Assembly: GCF_003258365.1 (NCBI RefSeq)
Contig: NZ_QHKM01000002.1
Coordinates: forward strand, 372,001 to 436,000
DNA length: 64,000 bases
DNA from: Hymenobacter edaphi
GTDB taxonomy: Bacteria > Bacteroidota > Bacteroidia > Cytophagales > Hymenobacteraceae
Direction: 5' to 3'
The notes beneath the pieces were generated by a model. It saw only the letters and a list, made by a program, of their open reading frames with translations. It did no database searches and was not told where the DNA came from. This document shows, one piece after another, positions 7,966 through 16,976 of the stretch; positions within the stretch are counted from its first letter, which is position 1, and every line of letters starts with the position of its first letter. The translations under genes were made by a program, and so were the position numbers.

Positions 7966-8925
7966 TCAACCCCACAGCTCGGCGGCCACCCGGAAAGTGT
8001 TGGCGTGCGCCTCCACGATGTCGGCCACGCGCTCGGAGTAGCCGCCGCCCATGCACACCACCACCGGCAGCCGGTGGCGGTGGCACAGCTCCAGCACCAG
8101 CCGGTCGCGCTGGCGGCAGCCCTCGCGCGTGAGGCTCAGGTGCCCCAGCTTGTCGGTGGCCAGCACATCCACGCCGGCGAGGTAAAACACGAATTCGGGC
8201 TGCGCCGCGTCGAGGAGGCGCGGGAGCGTATCGGCCAGCAGGCGCAGGTACGCGGCGTCGTCGGTGCCGTCGGGCAGGGGCAGGTCCAGATCCGACTGCT
8301 CCTTGCGGGCCGGGTAGTTGCGCCCGCCGTGCATCGAGAAGGTAAACACCCGCGGCTCGTGGCGAAACAGCGCGGCCGTGCCGTTGCCCTGGTGCACGTC
8401 GAGGTCGACGATGAGCACCCTGCCGATGCCTTCGTGGCGCAGCAGGTAGTTGGCCGCCACGGCCTGGTCGTTGAGCAGGCAAAATCCCTCGCCGCGGGCG
8501 GCAAAGGCGTGGTGGGTACCGCCGGCCACGTTCAGGGCCACGCCGGTGTGGCGGGCCAGCCGGGCGCACTGCACCGTGCCGCCCAGAATGGCCACCTCGC
8601 GCTCCACCAGCTGCGCCGACCACGGAAAGCCCGTGGCGCGCTCTTCCGGCCGGGTGAGCTGGCCGTGGCGGAGGCGGTGGTAGTAGCCGGCCTCGTGGGT
8701 TTCGAGAATGTACTTCTCGGGCAGCGGGGTGGGGGCAAACAGGCTTTCCTCGGGCAGCGTGCCCTCGCGCACAAGCTGCTCGGGCAGCAGCTCGTACTTG
8801 AGCATGGGAAAGCGGTGGCCCAGCGGCAGCGGGTGGGCGTAGAGCGGTGCCCAGGCTACGGGCAGCAGGTGGGGCAGAACGGCGGGCAGGGGAAGCGTCA
8901 CAACGAGCAACAACCGCAAAACCAC
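7966..8925 (-). CDS. Histone deacetylase family protein (AcuC/HDAC-like)
   Basis: 319 residues as given. Class I/II HDAC motifs are complete: LNVAGGTHHAFAARGEGFC holds the His pair, LIVDLDVHQGNGTA holds the zinc ligands Asp and His, and YLAGVDVLATDKLGHL holds the third ligand. Prokaryotic relatives deacetylate small molecules such as acetylpolyamines or acetylated enzymes. The start is uncertain: the first usable codon is GTG at 8925, but homology begins around LLPVAWAPLY, about 20 residues in. It follows the 8939-9337 gene by 13 bp, so the two probably form an operon. Confidence 0.88.
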   Translation of the reverse strand: MVLRLLLVVTLPLPAVLPHLLPVAWAPLYAHPLPLGHRFPMLKYELLPEQLVREGTLPEESLFAPTPLPEKYILETHEAGYYHRLRHGQLTRPEERATGFPWSAQLVEREVAILGGTVQCARLARHTGVALNVAGGTHHAFAARGEGFCLLNDQAVAANYLLRHEGIGRVLIVDLDVHQGNGTAALFRHEPRVFTFSMHGGRNYPARKEQSDLDLPLPDGTDDAAYLRLLADTLPRLLDAAQPEFVFYLAGVDVLATDKLGHLSLTREGCRQRDRLVLELCHRHRLPVVVCMGGGYSERVADIVEAHANTFRVAAELWG

Positions 8926-8938
8926 CGCCGGGGTTGCG

Positions 8939-9337
8939 CTACCGCGTCAGCAGCCACTGCACGGCCGCGGGCTCGTCGTCGAAGTAGCGGTAGGTCAGGT
9001 TCAGGTCGCGGCCCTGGGTGGTGACGGCGGCCGTGGCCAGGCGGGCAAACACGTCGTGGGCCTGCAGCACGGCCCCGTAGCGGTAGCCGCCCTCGGCAAC
9101 GGCCGCCGGCAGCCACTGCTGCGTCATGTGCTGCTGCTCGGAAGCCGAAAAGGGCTGCATCAGGCGCTGATCCACGAGCAACCGGCCATCGGGGCGGCGG
9201 GCCAGCAGGCGCGTGACGTGGCCCAGCAAGGCGCGCAGCTCGTCTTCGCTGCGCTGGCCGGCGAAATAAGTCAGACGGGCAAAGCCGGCCGGATCATCGC
9301 TGATGCGGCCGGCCCGGTTTTCAAAATAAAGACGCAA
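8939..9337 (-). CDS. Conserved small protein, SpoIIAA/STAS-like
   Basis: 132 residues starting at TTG (LRLYFENRAGRISDD). An in-frame TTG further upstream lies inside the TACTTTTG promoter box at 9362-9369 and is therefore rejected as start. The pattern of a short N-terminal strand, mid-protein LVDQRLMQPFS and terminal YRYFDDEPAAVQWLLTR resembles Bacteroidota SpoIIAA-like (STAS/SEC14 fold) proteins; this is weak fold-level recognition. It is the first gene of a probable operon with the HDAC-like gene. Function unknown. Confidence 0.65.
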   Translation of the reverse strand: MRLYFENRAGRISDDPAGFARLTYFAGQRSEDELRALLGHVTRLLARRPDGRLLVDQRLMQPFSASEQQHMTQQWLPAAVAEGGYRYGAVLQAHDVFARLATAAVTTQGRDLNLTYRYFDDEPAAVQWLLTR

Positions 9338-9361
9338 GGAAACGCAGGAAGTAAAGAGCCG

Positions 9362-9369
9362 CAAAAGTA
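9362..9369 (-). promoter_or_regulatory. Minus-strand TACTTTTG -7 box
   Basis: CAAAAGTA on the plus strand gives an exact TAnnTTTG match on the minus strand, 24 bp upstream of the chosen TTG start at 9337. It sets the likely transcription start near 9355. Confidence 0.55.
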
Positions 9370-9415
9370 ACCGGCAATGGCCTCAAATGGTTGGCCGCGC
9401 ACGGCGGCAGGCAGC

Positions 9416-9688
9416 TCAGTCGGGGGCCGACAGGGCGGCCCGCAGCTCCTGGTCGGCCACGGTGCAGAAGTACTCGCGGGCCATGGTCAGATCGGCCTCG
9501 GCCACGCAGTGGGCATGGGCGGGCGACTGGCTGCGCGCCGCACAGCCGCATTCGCAGATGAAAAGCAGGGTGGCGGGGGTGAGGGCCGCCGGCGTCAGGT
9601 GCGGGCGAAGCTCCTGGACGTAGTTCTGTACCCACCGGGTATAGTGGTACAGGCCCACGGCGGACCGCAGGTCATAGGGCGTTAGCAT
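9416..9688 (-). CDS. Hypothetical 90-residue cysteine-containing protein
   Basis: Starts at ATG 9688 (MLTPYDLRSAVGLYHYTRWV). A cluster CECGC near residue 45 plus Cys61 and Cys75 could bind a metal or form disulfides. No signal peptide and no known family recognised. The frame continues far upstream, but that part has the arginine/proline-rich look of non-coding sequence. Confidence 0.5.
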   Translation of the reverse strand: MLTPYDLRSAVGLYHYTRWVQNYVQELRPHLTPAALTPATLLFICECGCAARSQSPAHAHCVAEADLTMAREYFCTVADQELRAALSAPD

Positions 9689-9943
9689 GCAGGCAACAGG
9701 TGTGTGAGGAGGGCGCGGGGTACCGGAGTACCGCGCAATATAAATCCTTGGGGGAGGATGTTGGATAATTCGGGACGGCCGGGGGCGATTATTTGGCCGG
9801 GCCGGGTCCGCGGGCCCGCAGGCCCGGCCGAAGCACCGGGGCGGACCGGCCGATAGCCTGTCACACAGCTGGGCTTTTCTTCCTTTTTCCCGCCCCACCG
9901 ACCGGCGTACTTGGCGCTTCATCCTTTTTCAACCCAACACATT

Positions 9944-11278
9944 ATGAAGCATCCGTATCCGTACCTGTTTTGCCTGCTGCTGGCCCTCTGGCTGGCACCA
10001 CGCCCCGGCCACGCGCAGTTCGACCCGAACCAGCCGGTCCTGATCAGAAGCATGGGCGGCGGCCCCACGGCCCTGGTCGTGCCGCCCACGCCGAATAACG
10101 ATAACATGGTGCAGGCGGGGGCGCGCGTCGACCGCCTCGTCATCGGCGGCAACGGCGTCGACGGGCTGGCCAACCAGCAGTGGTACCTCCGGCCGGTGAC
10201 GAACCAACCCGGCCGGTACTGGATTGAGAACCGCAACAGCCAACAGGCGCTGCGCATGTCCAACACGGTCTATTGGGACGGCACGCAGTCGTTGCGGCAG
10301 CCGATAGAACAACAGCCCAAGTCGACGACCGACCTGAACCAGCACTGGAAGATCCAGGACGTGCCGCCTACTGATCCGGATTACCCCAGCTACTACATCA
10401 TCAACGCGAGCAACGACAAGTACCTGGTGGGCCTCGGGCCGACCGGCCAGGGCACCACGGTGGAGGCGGCCAACCCCATTCTCATCGATTCGCGGTGGAA
10501 ATGGTACTTCCCGGCCGTGAGCATCCCGAAGGGGCCCAAGTTCGACGGGGTGTTTACGCTCAACAACGTCAATGCCAACCAGGGCTTCCCCAACAACAGC
10601 CCGAAGGTGGCCATGCAGGTGTACCAGAAAAGCCTGTCGCCGAGCGCCCGCATCGAACAGGGCAACGACATCGGCATTGGCTCGCAGCAGTGGCAGCTGG
10701 TGGGCAACAGCATGCCCGGCCCCTTTGCCATCTACAACCGCGCCAGCGGCTTGGTGCTCCAGCTGTACATGGGCAGCATGGCCGCCGGCGCCAAGCTCGA
10801 ACAGGGCCAATACCTGGCTGGGGAGGTCACCCAGCAGTGGTACCTCGATGAGGTAACGACGCCCGGGGCCGCAGCCTCCATGTACCGCATCTCGACGGGC
10901 AACGGCCGGAGCATTCAGGTGGAGGGGCAGGCCTCCATTCCCGGCGCGCGCATGGAAATCGGGGACTACATCGGCATCAATTCCCAGAAGTGGTACATCA
11001 CCTTCTTCAGCCAGAACCGCGGCACCAATGCGGCGGACGCCCCGGCGGCGGCCCCGGCCCTGGCCGTGTACCCCAACCCGGCCACTGACCTGGTGACGGT
11101 CTTCTGCCCCGGCACGACGCGGCAGGCGACGCTCACGGTCACGACCCTGGAAGGCAAGCAGCTGCTGCGCCAGCCCTACACCGGTACCGTCGACGTGAAG
11201 TCGTTGCCGGCCGGGCTGTACGTGCTCACGGTGCGGGACGGGGAGCAGGTATTCCGCCAGAAATTTGCCAAGCAGTAA
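9944..11278 (+). CDS. Secreted ricin-type beta-trefoil protein with T9SS sorting domain
   Basis: 444 residues from the ATG giving MKHPYPYLFCLLLALWL, a signal peptide ending near GHAQ. Repeated QxW motifs (NQQWYL, NQHWKI, SQQWQL, TQQWYL, SQKWYI) mark ricin-B-like lectin repeats, arranged as about two beta-trefoils (residues 20-180 and 190-350). The end is a type A sorting domain: ALAVYPNPATDLVTV, then LPAGLYVLTVRDG and FRQKFAKQ. The protein should be exported by the T9SS and bind carbohydrate at the surface or outside. No catalytic domain is present. It is 48 bp from the next T9SS gene, a probable co-transcript. Confidence 0.85.
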   Translation: MKHPYPYLFCLLLALWLAPRPGHAQFDPNQPVLIRSMGGGPTALVVPPTPNNDNMVQAGARVDRLVIGGNGVDGLANQQWYLRPVTNQPGRYWIENRNSQQALRMSNTVYWDGTQSLRQPIEQQPKSTTDLNQHWKIQDVPPTDPDYPSYYIINASNDKYLVGLGPTGQGTTVEAANPILIDSRWKWYFPAVSIPKGPKFDGVFTLNNVNANQGFPNNSPKVAMQVYQKSLSPSARIEQGNDIGIGSQQWQLVGNSMPGPFAIYNRASGLVLQLYMGSMAAGAKLEQGQYLAGEVTQQWYLDEVTTPGAAASMYRISTGNGRSIQVEGQASIPGARMEIGDYIGINSQKWYITFFSQNRGTNAADAPAAAPALAVYPNPATDLVTVFCPGTTRQATLTVTTLEGKQLLRQPYTGTVDVKSLPAGLYVLTVRDGEQVFRQKFAKQ

Positions 11279-11326
11279 GCCGGTTTCGCCTGGCTTCGAA
11301 CACGCGACCTGACTGGCTTACTGCTC

Positions 11327-13021
11327 ATGAAAAGAATCCTACTGCCGGCGTTGTGCGCCGCGCTGCTGGTGCCGGGCCCGGGCAAGGCCCAGCACCGCCC
11401 GTATGCCGATCCGTACCAGGGGGCCGCCTCGCAGGAGTGGGGCGCATCCAAGAACCCGCAGGCAAAACTACCGGCGCCCGCCGGGCCGGCTGCCTCGGCG
11501 GGCAAGGTGATTGGGACGTGCAACTTTGTGGTCAACGGCGAGTTTGAGACCCAGAAAGTGACGTATCTCCAGGGCTCGGGGAGCAACATCTACAATCCGT
11601 CCGACCCCAATTCGCGGGACGAGCTGGCCTACTGGTTTTCGCCCAATCCGTGGTCACCAGACCACCTGGCAACCAATTCTCCCGTCGGGTACGATGCCAA
11701 CCCCGCGTCGGCGTATGGGGGCGCGTTTATCCCGTACAACTACAATTCAGCGGCCCGAAACGGTTGTCTGGGCCTGATCAACCGCCCGGATGTGCGGTAC
11801 GGCTTTTTCCCTTATTGCGAATACGCCACGGAAGTCATTGCCTCGCCGCTGCGGGGCGACAAATACTACTACGCCAGCATGCAGGTGTACAGCGGCAGCA
11901 AGTCGCAGTGGGCCACACGCCTGGGCATTGACATTGCCGTCGACAACCCTACCAACTACTACAACTACCCTACTTCCGGGGCCCGCTTCGTGGTGATGAC
12001 CCCGGCCGGATGCGGCATTCGCAGCGCCGGGGTGGTGCAGGCCTCGCAATGGGAGCGGGTGTCCGGCAAGTTTCAAGGCATTGCGGGCGCCAAGTACCTG
12101 ACCATCGGCAACTTCGATCCGCAGGATCAATGGCAGCTGGTAAGGCCTTCGGCATTTCTCGACATGTCCTACCATTTCATCGACCACGTGGAGGTGTACG
12201 AGATACCGGAAGCGGCCCCCGCAGGTGCCAGCACCGGTTGCACCGATGACCCCGTGGCCCTGGGGCAGGGCTGCCACATTCCCGGGGCGCAGTACGCCTG
12301 GACGGCCAGCCCCGACATCACGTTTTCGTCGACGGAGCTGCACCCGGTGGTCGACCCCGGGGTGACGACCACCTACACCCTGACGGTCACGCTACCGGAC
12401 GGCTCCACGCACACCAGTGCCACCACCGTGACGGTGTGCAACGTGTCGTGCCCGCAGATGTACGCCATCGACGTTGACGATTCGGAGTACTGCGACCAGG
12501 AGCGAATCTACCTGGTTCCCCATTTCGACCCCGGCCCTTTCGACCCGAACTACGTGGGCACGTCGGGGCTGAGCTACACGGCCAGCGGCGACATCGGCGG
12601 CGGCAGCTGGGTGCAGTACTCGCCCGCTACGGGCCGGCCCAGCGTCGTCATCGTGCCGCTTTACGGCCGCGTGCAAACGTATTTCACGGTCGAAATCACC
12701 TACCACTACGCCACGGGCTGCACGGCCTCCTACACCTACACCAACGGGTGGAATTCCCAGTACTGCCAGGGCCTGCGCCCGCCCAGCGTATCGCCTAATC
12801 CAGCCGCTTCGCACCTCACCATCGAGGCCCCGCCGGCGGCGGCCGCTGCAGCCCCGGTGCAGGTACGCCTCTACAACAGCTATGGCCGTCTGGTCAGGCA
12901 AGGCACCAGCCAGGCCGGCCAGCTCAGCCTGGATGTGCAGGAGCTGCCCAACGGCATCTACTACGTGAAAGGAGGAGCGGGCAAGCAGGCGTGGTCCAAA
13001 GCCGTGGAGGTGCGGCACTGA
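11327..13021 (+). CDS. Secreted T9SS cargo protein with PKD-like middle region
   Basis: 564 residues with a signal peptide (MKRILLPALCAALLVPGPGKAQ). The region CNFVVNGEFETQ to about residue 290 looks like a carbohydrate-binding or jelly-roll domain. Residues 300-370 read like a PKD-type domain (YAWTASPDITFSS, TTTYTLTVTLPDG). A sorting domain ends it: PPSVSPNPAASHLTIEA and LPNGIYYVKGG. Eight or more cysteines in the outer part suggest disulfides. No enzyme motif seen. A terminator follows at 13061. Confidence 0.8.
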   Translation: MKRILLPALCAALLVPGPGKAQHRPYADPYQGAASQEWGASKNPQAKLPAPAGPAASAGKVIGTCNFVVNGEFETQKVTYLQGSGSNIYNPSDPNSRDELAYWFSPNPWSPDHLATNSPVGYDANPASAYGGAFIPYNYNSAARNGCLGLINRPDVRYGFFPYCEYATEVIASPLRGDKYYYASMQVYSGSKSQWATRLGIDIAVDNPTNYYNYPTSGARFVVMTPAGCGIRSAGVVQASQWERVSGKFQGIAGAKYLTIGNFDPQDQWQLVRPSAFLDMSYHFIDHVEVYEIPEAAPAGASTGCTDDPVALGQGCHIPGAQYAWTASPDITFSSTELHPVVDPGVTTTYTLTVTLPDGSTHTSATTVTVCNVSCPQMYAIDVDDSEYCDQERIYLVPHFDPGPFDPNYVGTSGLSYTASGDIGGGSWVQYSPATGRPSVVIVPLYGRVQTYFTVEITYHYATGCTASYTYTNGWNSQYCQGLRPPSVSPNPAASHLTIEAPPAAAAAAPVQVRLYNSYGRLVRQGTSQAGQLSLDVQELPNGIYYVKGGAGKQAWSKAVEVRH

Positions 13022-13060
13022 GCAAACCTGCTGGTTGGAGTATACTCCTGCATGCCTCGC

Positions 13061-13094
13061 AAAGCCCCAATCGCGCCAGCGGTTGGGGCTTTTG
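13061..13094 (+). terminator. Intrinsic terminator of the two T9SS genes
   Basis: AAGCCCCAATCG pairs with CGGTTGGGGCTT (one G-T) around a short loop, followed by TTTG. Confidence 0.75.
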
Positions 13095-13300
13095 TGGGTT
13101 AAAAAAGCTAGCGGATGAGCTGGTTTGCGGCCAATCCGGCAGGAGAGCAGGCCGTTGTGCGTCAGGCACGGTACGGCCCCGGCGGCGTGGCCTGCCGGCA
13201 GGTGGCCCTGCGGTGCAGCGGGGCCTGAGGTGTTGCGGCTCGGGCGGGCTCGGCTAGGCGCCGCCGGCTGCCCACCGCCGAAGCCGACGGGGCCATAAAT

Positions 13301-13334
13301 GAAAAATCCCCACTGCCGAAACCGGAGTGGGGAT
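13301..13334 (-). terminator. Terminator of tRNA-Val
   Basis: ATCCCCACT and AGTGGGGAT form a 9-bp stem. Read on the minus strand it is followed by a TTTTT run, just past the 3' end of the tRNA. Confidence 0.75.
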
Positions 13335-13339
13335 GCTGT

Positions 13340-13413
13340 GAAGCGTACTGGACTCGAACCAGTGACCTCCACCGTGTCAGGGTGGCGCTCTAAACCAACT
13401 GAGCTAACGCTCC
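13340..13413 (-). tRNA. tRNA-Val (GAC)
   Basis: The minus strand folds into a full cloverleaf of 74 nt. Acceptor GGAGCGT pairs with ACGCTTC, with one G-T pair. The D arm is GCTC/GAGC, the anticodon stem is CCACC/GGTGG with loop CTGACAC (anticodon GAC, valine), and the T arm is ACTGG/CCAGT with loop TTCGAGT. CCA is not encoded. A promoter and a terminator flank it. Confidence 0.93.
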
Positions 13414-13436
13414 GGACGGGGTATTGCCCGAAGGCA

Positions 13437-13468
13437 CAAACTTAATCCGGTAAGATAATGCGTTGCAA
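13437..13468 (-). promoter_or_regulatory. Promoter of tRNA-Val
   Basis: On the minus strand TTG (13466-13468) is followed after 21 bp by TAAGTTTG (13444-13437), a full TAnnTTTG match. The box ends 23 bp before the tRNA 5' end. Confidence 0.65.
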
Positions 13469-13609
13469 GGATTGGGTCAAGAAAATTTTTCGAAACGGGC
13501 CGGGAGGGCGTAACCCGAGGCCGCCGGGCTTAGTATAGAACCCTGCTAATGCGGCTGTAACCTCCTCAGGTCAATCAGCGGCAGCGCCTAACCCTCAAGT
13601 CTTTTCGCC

Positions 13610-14311
13610 ATGAAGAAAATTGCACTCATCTTGTCGCTGTGCGCCCTGTGCGGCGGCAGCGCCTTCGCCCAGCGCGGCGTCGAAGGCATCCGCAAATCGT
13701 CGGACTACCAGACCACCCCGGACTCGCGCAACAACGGGTTTGGCCTGAAAGGCGGCTGGAACGCCTCCACCATTCGCGGCGCCGAAAAGAATAACTATTC
13801 CGACGTGACGGCCCGCAACAACTTCCACGCCGGGGCCTACGCGCAGTTCGGCTTCTCGCCCCAGACCTCGCTGCAGGTGGAAGCCCTCTACAGCCGCCAG
13901 GGCTACAAGGCCGGCTCCGATTTCCGCACCACCAGCGCGGGCGCCCCGAACACGGCCAAGTACGAAACGCAGCTCGACTACGTGCAGGTGCCGGTGATGT
14001 TCGTCTACAACGTGGTCGACAACGTGAGCTTCCACGTGGGGCCGCAGGTGTCGCTGCTGGTCAACGCCAAGGAAAACAAGAACTCGGTGAACCTGGCCGA
14101 CCGCAACTACAGCTCGCTGGACTACGGCGCGGTGGGCGGCATCGAGGCGCGCGTCGGACCGGCCCGCATCGGGGGGCGCTACGTGCTGAGCCTGGGCGAC
14201 ATCTACAACGACCCGAAGATGGAAAACGGCGTGATGACGCCCGACAGCCGCATCGATAACATCAAAAACAGCGTGGTGCAGGTGTACGTGGGCTTCGGCT
14301 TCTCGCAATAG
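13610..14311 (+). CDS. Outer-membrane beta-barrel (porin-family) protein
   Basis: 233 residues with a signal peptide (MKKIALILSLCALCGGSAFAQ). The body is alternating short strands with glycine turns (NNGFGLKGGWNAS, GAYAQFGFSPQ, VEALYSRQGYK, VPVMFVYNVVDN, VHVGPQVSLLVNA-type, VQVYVGFGFSQ). It ends in an aromatic residue two from the C-terminus, typical of 8-stranded OMP_b-brl_2 barrels of Bacteroidota. Function unknown. Single gene with its own terminator. Confidence 0.85.
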   Translation: MKKIALILSLCALCGGSAFAQRGVEGIRKSSDYQTTPDSRNNGFGLKGGWNASTIRGAEKNNYSDVTARNNFHAGAYAQFGFSPQTSLQVEALYSRQGYKAGSDFRTTSAGAPNTAKYETQLDYVQVPVMFVYNVVDNVSFHVGPQVSLLVNAKENKNSVNLADRNYSSLDYGAVGGIEARVGPARIGGRYVLSLGDIYNDPKMENGVMTPDSRIDNIKNSVVQVYVGFGFSQ

Positions 14312-14343
14312 CCCCGCCCGCCGATTCAGCTTGCTGACCTCAG

Positions 14344-14375
14344 GAAGCCAGCCCCCGCACGGGCTGGCTTCTTTG
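14344..14375 (+). terminator. Intrinsic terminator after the beta-barrel gene
   Basis: AAGCCAGCCC and GGGCTGGCTT form a perfect 10-bp stem with a 6-nt loop, followed by CTTTG. Confidence 0.75.
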
Positions 14376-14437
14376 TGCGCCGGTAGTACCTTGGCGGCCC
14401 CGGACCGCATTCCTCCCACGCTTCGCCACGCCACCCT

Positions 14438-14947
14438 ATGCCGGCTTCCGCCACCGCCGCCCTCGATGCGCTGAACCAGCAACGTGAGCTGCTGACCCAG
14501 CAGGGCATGGGCCTGCTGGGCGCCTGGGCCCTGCTGAACCTGCTGCTGAGCGGCTGGCTGGTAGCGCGCCCCGGGCGCGGCACGGCCCGGCACCACTTCC
14601 ACCTGATGAACGTGGCCTGGGGCGCCGTCAATGCGGTCATTGCCACCTGGGGTATTGTGCAGGCGCAGCCGCTGCACGCGGCGGGTCGCACCCTGGCCGC
14701 CAGCCTGCGGGCGCAGTTTGAGCTGGAAAAGCTGCTGCTGCTCAACACCGGCCTCGACGTGGCCTACCTCGCCGCCGGCGCCTGGCTGCTGGCCCGGGCG
14801 ACGCGGGGCGCGGAGCCACGCCCCGAGCGGCTGCGGGGCTTCGGGCAGGCGGTACTGCTGCAGGGGGCGTTTCTGCTGGCGTTTGATGCGGGGCTGTACG
14901 GGGTGCTGCACCGCCTGGCGGGGGCGCTGCTGGCGCTGGTGCCGTGA
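14438..14947 (+). CDS. Integral membrane protein, four predicted helices
   Basis: 169 residues without an N-terminal signal. Four hydrophobic stretches are visible: LLGAWALLNLLLSGWLVA, the region around WGAVNAVIATWGIV, VAYLAAGAWLLA, and VLLQGAFLLAFDAGLYGVL. It resembles uncharacterised Bacteroidota membrane families of the same size (perhaps DUF6992). A TACCTTGG box at about 14386 could be its promoter. Function unknown. Confidence 0.7.
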   Translation: MPASATAALDALNQQRELLTQQGMGLLGAWALLNLLLSGWLVARPGRGTARHHFHLMNVAWGAVNAVIATWGIVQAQPLHAAGRTLAASLRAQFELEKLLLLNTGLDVAYLAAGAWLLARATRGAEPRPERLRGFGQAVLLQGAFLLAFDAGLYGVLHRLAGALLALVP

Positions 14948-14968
14948 GGTGCGGCGGGCCCCAAATAA

Positions 14969-15004
14969 CAACCGCCCGGCCGCAGGAGCGGTCGGGCGGT
15001 TGCC
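14969..15004. terminator. Bidirectional terminator between convergent genes
   Basis: AACCGCCCG pairs with CGGGCGGTT, with an inner CGC/GCG stem, between the membrane-protein gene (plus) and the PfpI-type gene (minus). Confidence 0.6.
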
Positions 15005-15029
15005 TTAAAGAGTGAGGCGCTTGGGGCAA

Positions 15030-15584
15030 TTACTTGCCGCCAATCTTCTCAATTAATGTTTGGTTAAACGCAGGCAGGTCGTTAGGGTTACGGCTGGTTA
15101 CCAGGTTGCCGTCGACGACGACTTCCGCGTCTTCCCAGCGGCCGCCGGCGTTTTTGATGTCGGTTTTCAGGCTAGCCCAGCTGGTCACGTTCTTGCCGCG
15201 CAGCACGTCGGCCTCCACCAGCAGCCAGGGGCCGTGGCAGATGGCGCCCACCACCTTGCCGGCGCGCACGAAATCGGCGGCAAACTGCACGGCCTTGGGC
15301 TCGGTGCGCAGGATGTCGGGGTTCATCTGCCCGCCGGGCAGCACCAGCGCGTCGTAGTCGGCGGGTTTGGCCTCGTCCAGCGTTTTGTCGACGCTGACTT
15401 TGTCGCCCCAGTCCTTCTGGTCCCAGCCCTTGATGGAGCCGCTCTTGAGCGACACGATGTCGACCTCGGCGCCGGCATCCTTGAGGGCTTTGACGGGTTT
15501 TTCCAGCTCCGATTGCTCGAAGCCGTCGGTGGCCAGTACGGCTATGTGTTTGCCCTTCAGCGGGTCGTTACCAAAAATGCTCAT
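15030..15584 (-). CDS. DJ-1/PfpI-family protein (class I amidotransferase-like)
   Basis: 184 residues from the ATG giving MSIFGNDPLKGKHIAVLATD; upstream frame is non-coding in character. The nucleophile elbow is VVGAICHGPWLL, with the Glu at FEQSELEKP, matching the YhbO/PfpI branch of the DJ-1 superfamily. Members act as glyoxalase III/deglycase-type enzymes or general stress proteins. Cytosolic. The gene upstream is a thioesterase on the same strand. Confidence 0.9.
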   Translation of the reverse strand: MSIFGNDPLKGKHIAVLATDGFEQSELEKPVKALKDAGAEVDIVSLKSGSIKGWDQKDWGDKVSVDKTLDEAKPADYDALVLPGGQMNPDILRTEPKAVQFAADFVRAGKVVGAICHGPWLLVEADVLRGKNVTSWASLKTDIKNAGGRWEDAEVVVDGNLVTSRNPNDLPAFNQTLIEKIGGK

Positions 15585-15702
15585 GGCGGCAGGGTGTTTT
15601 GGGAGTAGGGTAGAAACGAAAACCGGAACCGCCCGCAGGGGCCGGTTCCGGTTCCGGCTTAACGGCAAATGCCGCGGCGGGGTTGTTCGGGGCGCGGCGG
15701 GC

Positions 15703-16236
15703 CTATTCGTCGGGGTGGCCCGCCGCCTTGCGCTGCTGCTTGAAGTGGCGGCGCAGCTCGTGCACGCGCTCATCGAAGCCGTCGGGGTCGTAGTTGATGT
15801 CCTCCACGTCGAGCTGGTCGAGCAGGTCCATCAGCGCGTCGGTGTGCTCGGCGCGCTTGCCGGTGGTCAGGCTCACGTAGGCCATTTCCGACCAGAGCAG
15901 GGCCTTCAGGCGCAGCCCGTCGGCATCGAGCATCAGCATTTCCACCACCAGGCGCGAGTTGTCGAAGTGAATCAGCTGGGTGCGAATGAGCACCTGCTCG
16001 GCGTGGTTGGCGGGCTTGAGGTAGCTCAGGTGGTGCTTGGTAATCACCCAGGCGGCCTGCTGCTCGCGGGCCAGCTGGCCCAGGTTCAGGGCGTAGTGGC
16101 GCAGCACGTGGTCCTCGCGGGCGTTGAGGAAGTAATCGAGGTAGCGGGCGTTGTTGAGGTGGCCCAGCTGGTCACAGTCCTGGAAATAGATGCGGTGGCG
16201 CGACTCGGGGGTGCGCACCAGGGCAGGCGTGGTCAT
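15703..16236 (-). CDS. Acyl-CoA thioesterase (4HBT hotdog fold)
   Basis: 177 residues from the ATG giving MTTPALVRTPESRHRIYFQD. The motif DCDQLGHLNNARYLDYF holds the catalytic Asp of 4-hydroxybenzoyl-CoA-type thioesterases, followed by a helix and strands (VITKHHLSYLKPANHAEQV). A charged C-terminal tail rich in Arg, His and Lys extends it by about 25 residues. Likely cleaves acyl-CoA; chain length unknown. Confidence 0.85.
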   Translation of the reverse strand: MTTPALVRTPESRHRIYFQDCDQLGHLNNARYLDYFLNAREDHVLRHYALNLGQLAREQQAAWVITKHHLSYLKPANHAEQVLIRTQLIHFDNSRLVVEMLMLDADGLRLKALLWSEMAYVSLTTGKRAEHTDALMDLLDQLDVEDINYDPDGFDERVHELRRHFKQQRKAAGHPDE

Positions 16237-16314
16237 AGGCGGCGGGAACAGATGCGGCCGCAAGGTACGCGAATGCACCGCGGGCGTGGCCCGGCGCGGG
16301 CGGTGGCGTTGGGG

Positions 16315-16854
16315 TTACCCTTTCTGGCCGGTGCACTGGCGCTGCACCGCGCGCAGGCGGCGCACCACCTCGGCCACCTCGATTTCGCTGGTGGTGTAGA
16401 GGGGCAGGGTGATGGCGTCGATGCCCGACTTGCTGCCTCCCTTGGCGGCCGGGCGGCGCAGCAGCTTCAGGTCGTAGTGGGCCGGGTCGGTGGCTTCGGC
16501 TTTCACCAGCGAGTAGCTCACGGCCCCGATTTCGCTCCAGTCCAGGCCCAGGTTCAGCTCGAACTCCACCTTGTCGTTGGTTTTGGCCGCCCAGCTGCTG
16601 CCGTTTTTGCTGTTGCTCACCGAAATGTTGAGCGAGCCGGGCTGGTCGGCCGCGCGGTACTTGCGCACGGTCTGGCGCACGCCGCACTCGGCCAGCGACA
16701 CCCGCACTTCGGCCGGATCCTCCGGCTTGGGGTCGATGAGCAGGCGATTAAGCTGTTTGGTCAGGGCCTGCACCTCGGCGGCCGGGGCCTGGGCGGCGGC
16801 GCTGCCGGCGGCCAGCAGAACGAGGGCCAGGGGGGTAAGAAGCAGTTTGAACAT
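16315..16854 (-). CDS. Hypothetical exported protein
   Basis: 179 residues with a signal peptide (LLLTPLALVLLAAGSAAAQ). The mature part has two cysteines (Cys58 region AECGVRQ and Cys near the end RQCTGQKG) and alternating polar strands. No family recognised. Stand-alone between a thioesterase gene and a DUF3616-like gene, all on the minus strand. Confidence 0.7.
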   Translation of the reverse strand: MFKLLLTPLALVLLAAGSAAAQAPAAEVQALTKQLNRLLIDPKPEDPAEVRVSLAECGVRQTVRKYRAADQPGSLNISVSNSKNGSSWAAKTNDKVEFELNLGLDWSEIGAVSYSLVKAEATDPAHYDLKLLRRPAAKGGSKSGIDAITLPLYTTSEIEVAEVVRRLRAVQRQCTGQKG

Positions 16855-16976
16855 AGCAACAAGCAGGGCCGTGCGGGTGACGCGGGGCTTCGACCTGGCA
16901 CGAACAGGCGGAAACCACGGCGTCAGATGCGAACGACCCCGCGGGGGTTGCCTGCGGGGCCGCTGCCTGCCCGACT

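Noticed and set aside
9338-9364. TTG at 9364 as start of the SpoIIAA-like gene
   Set aside because: It lies inside the TACTTTTG promoter box.
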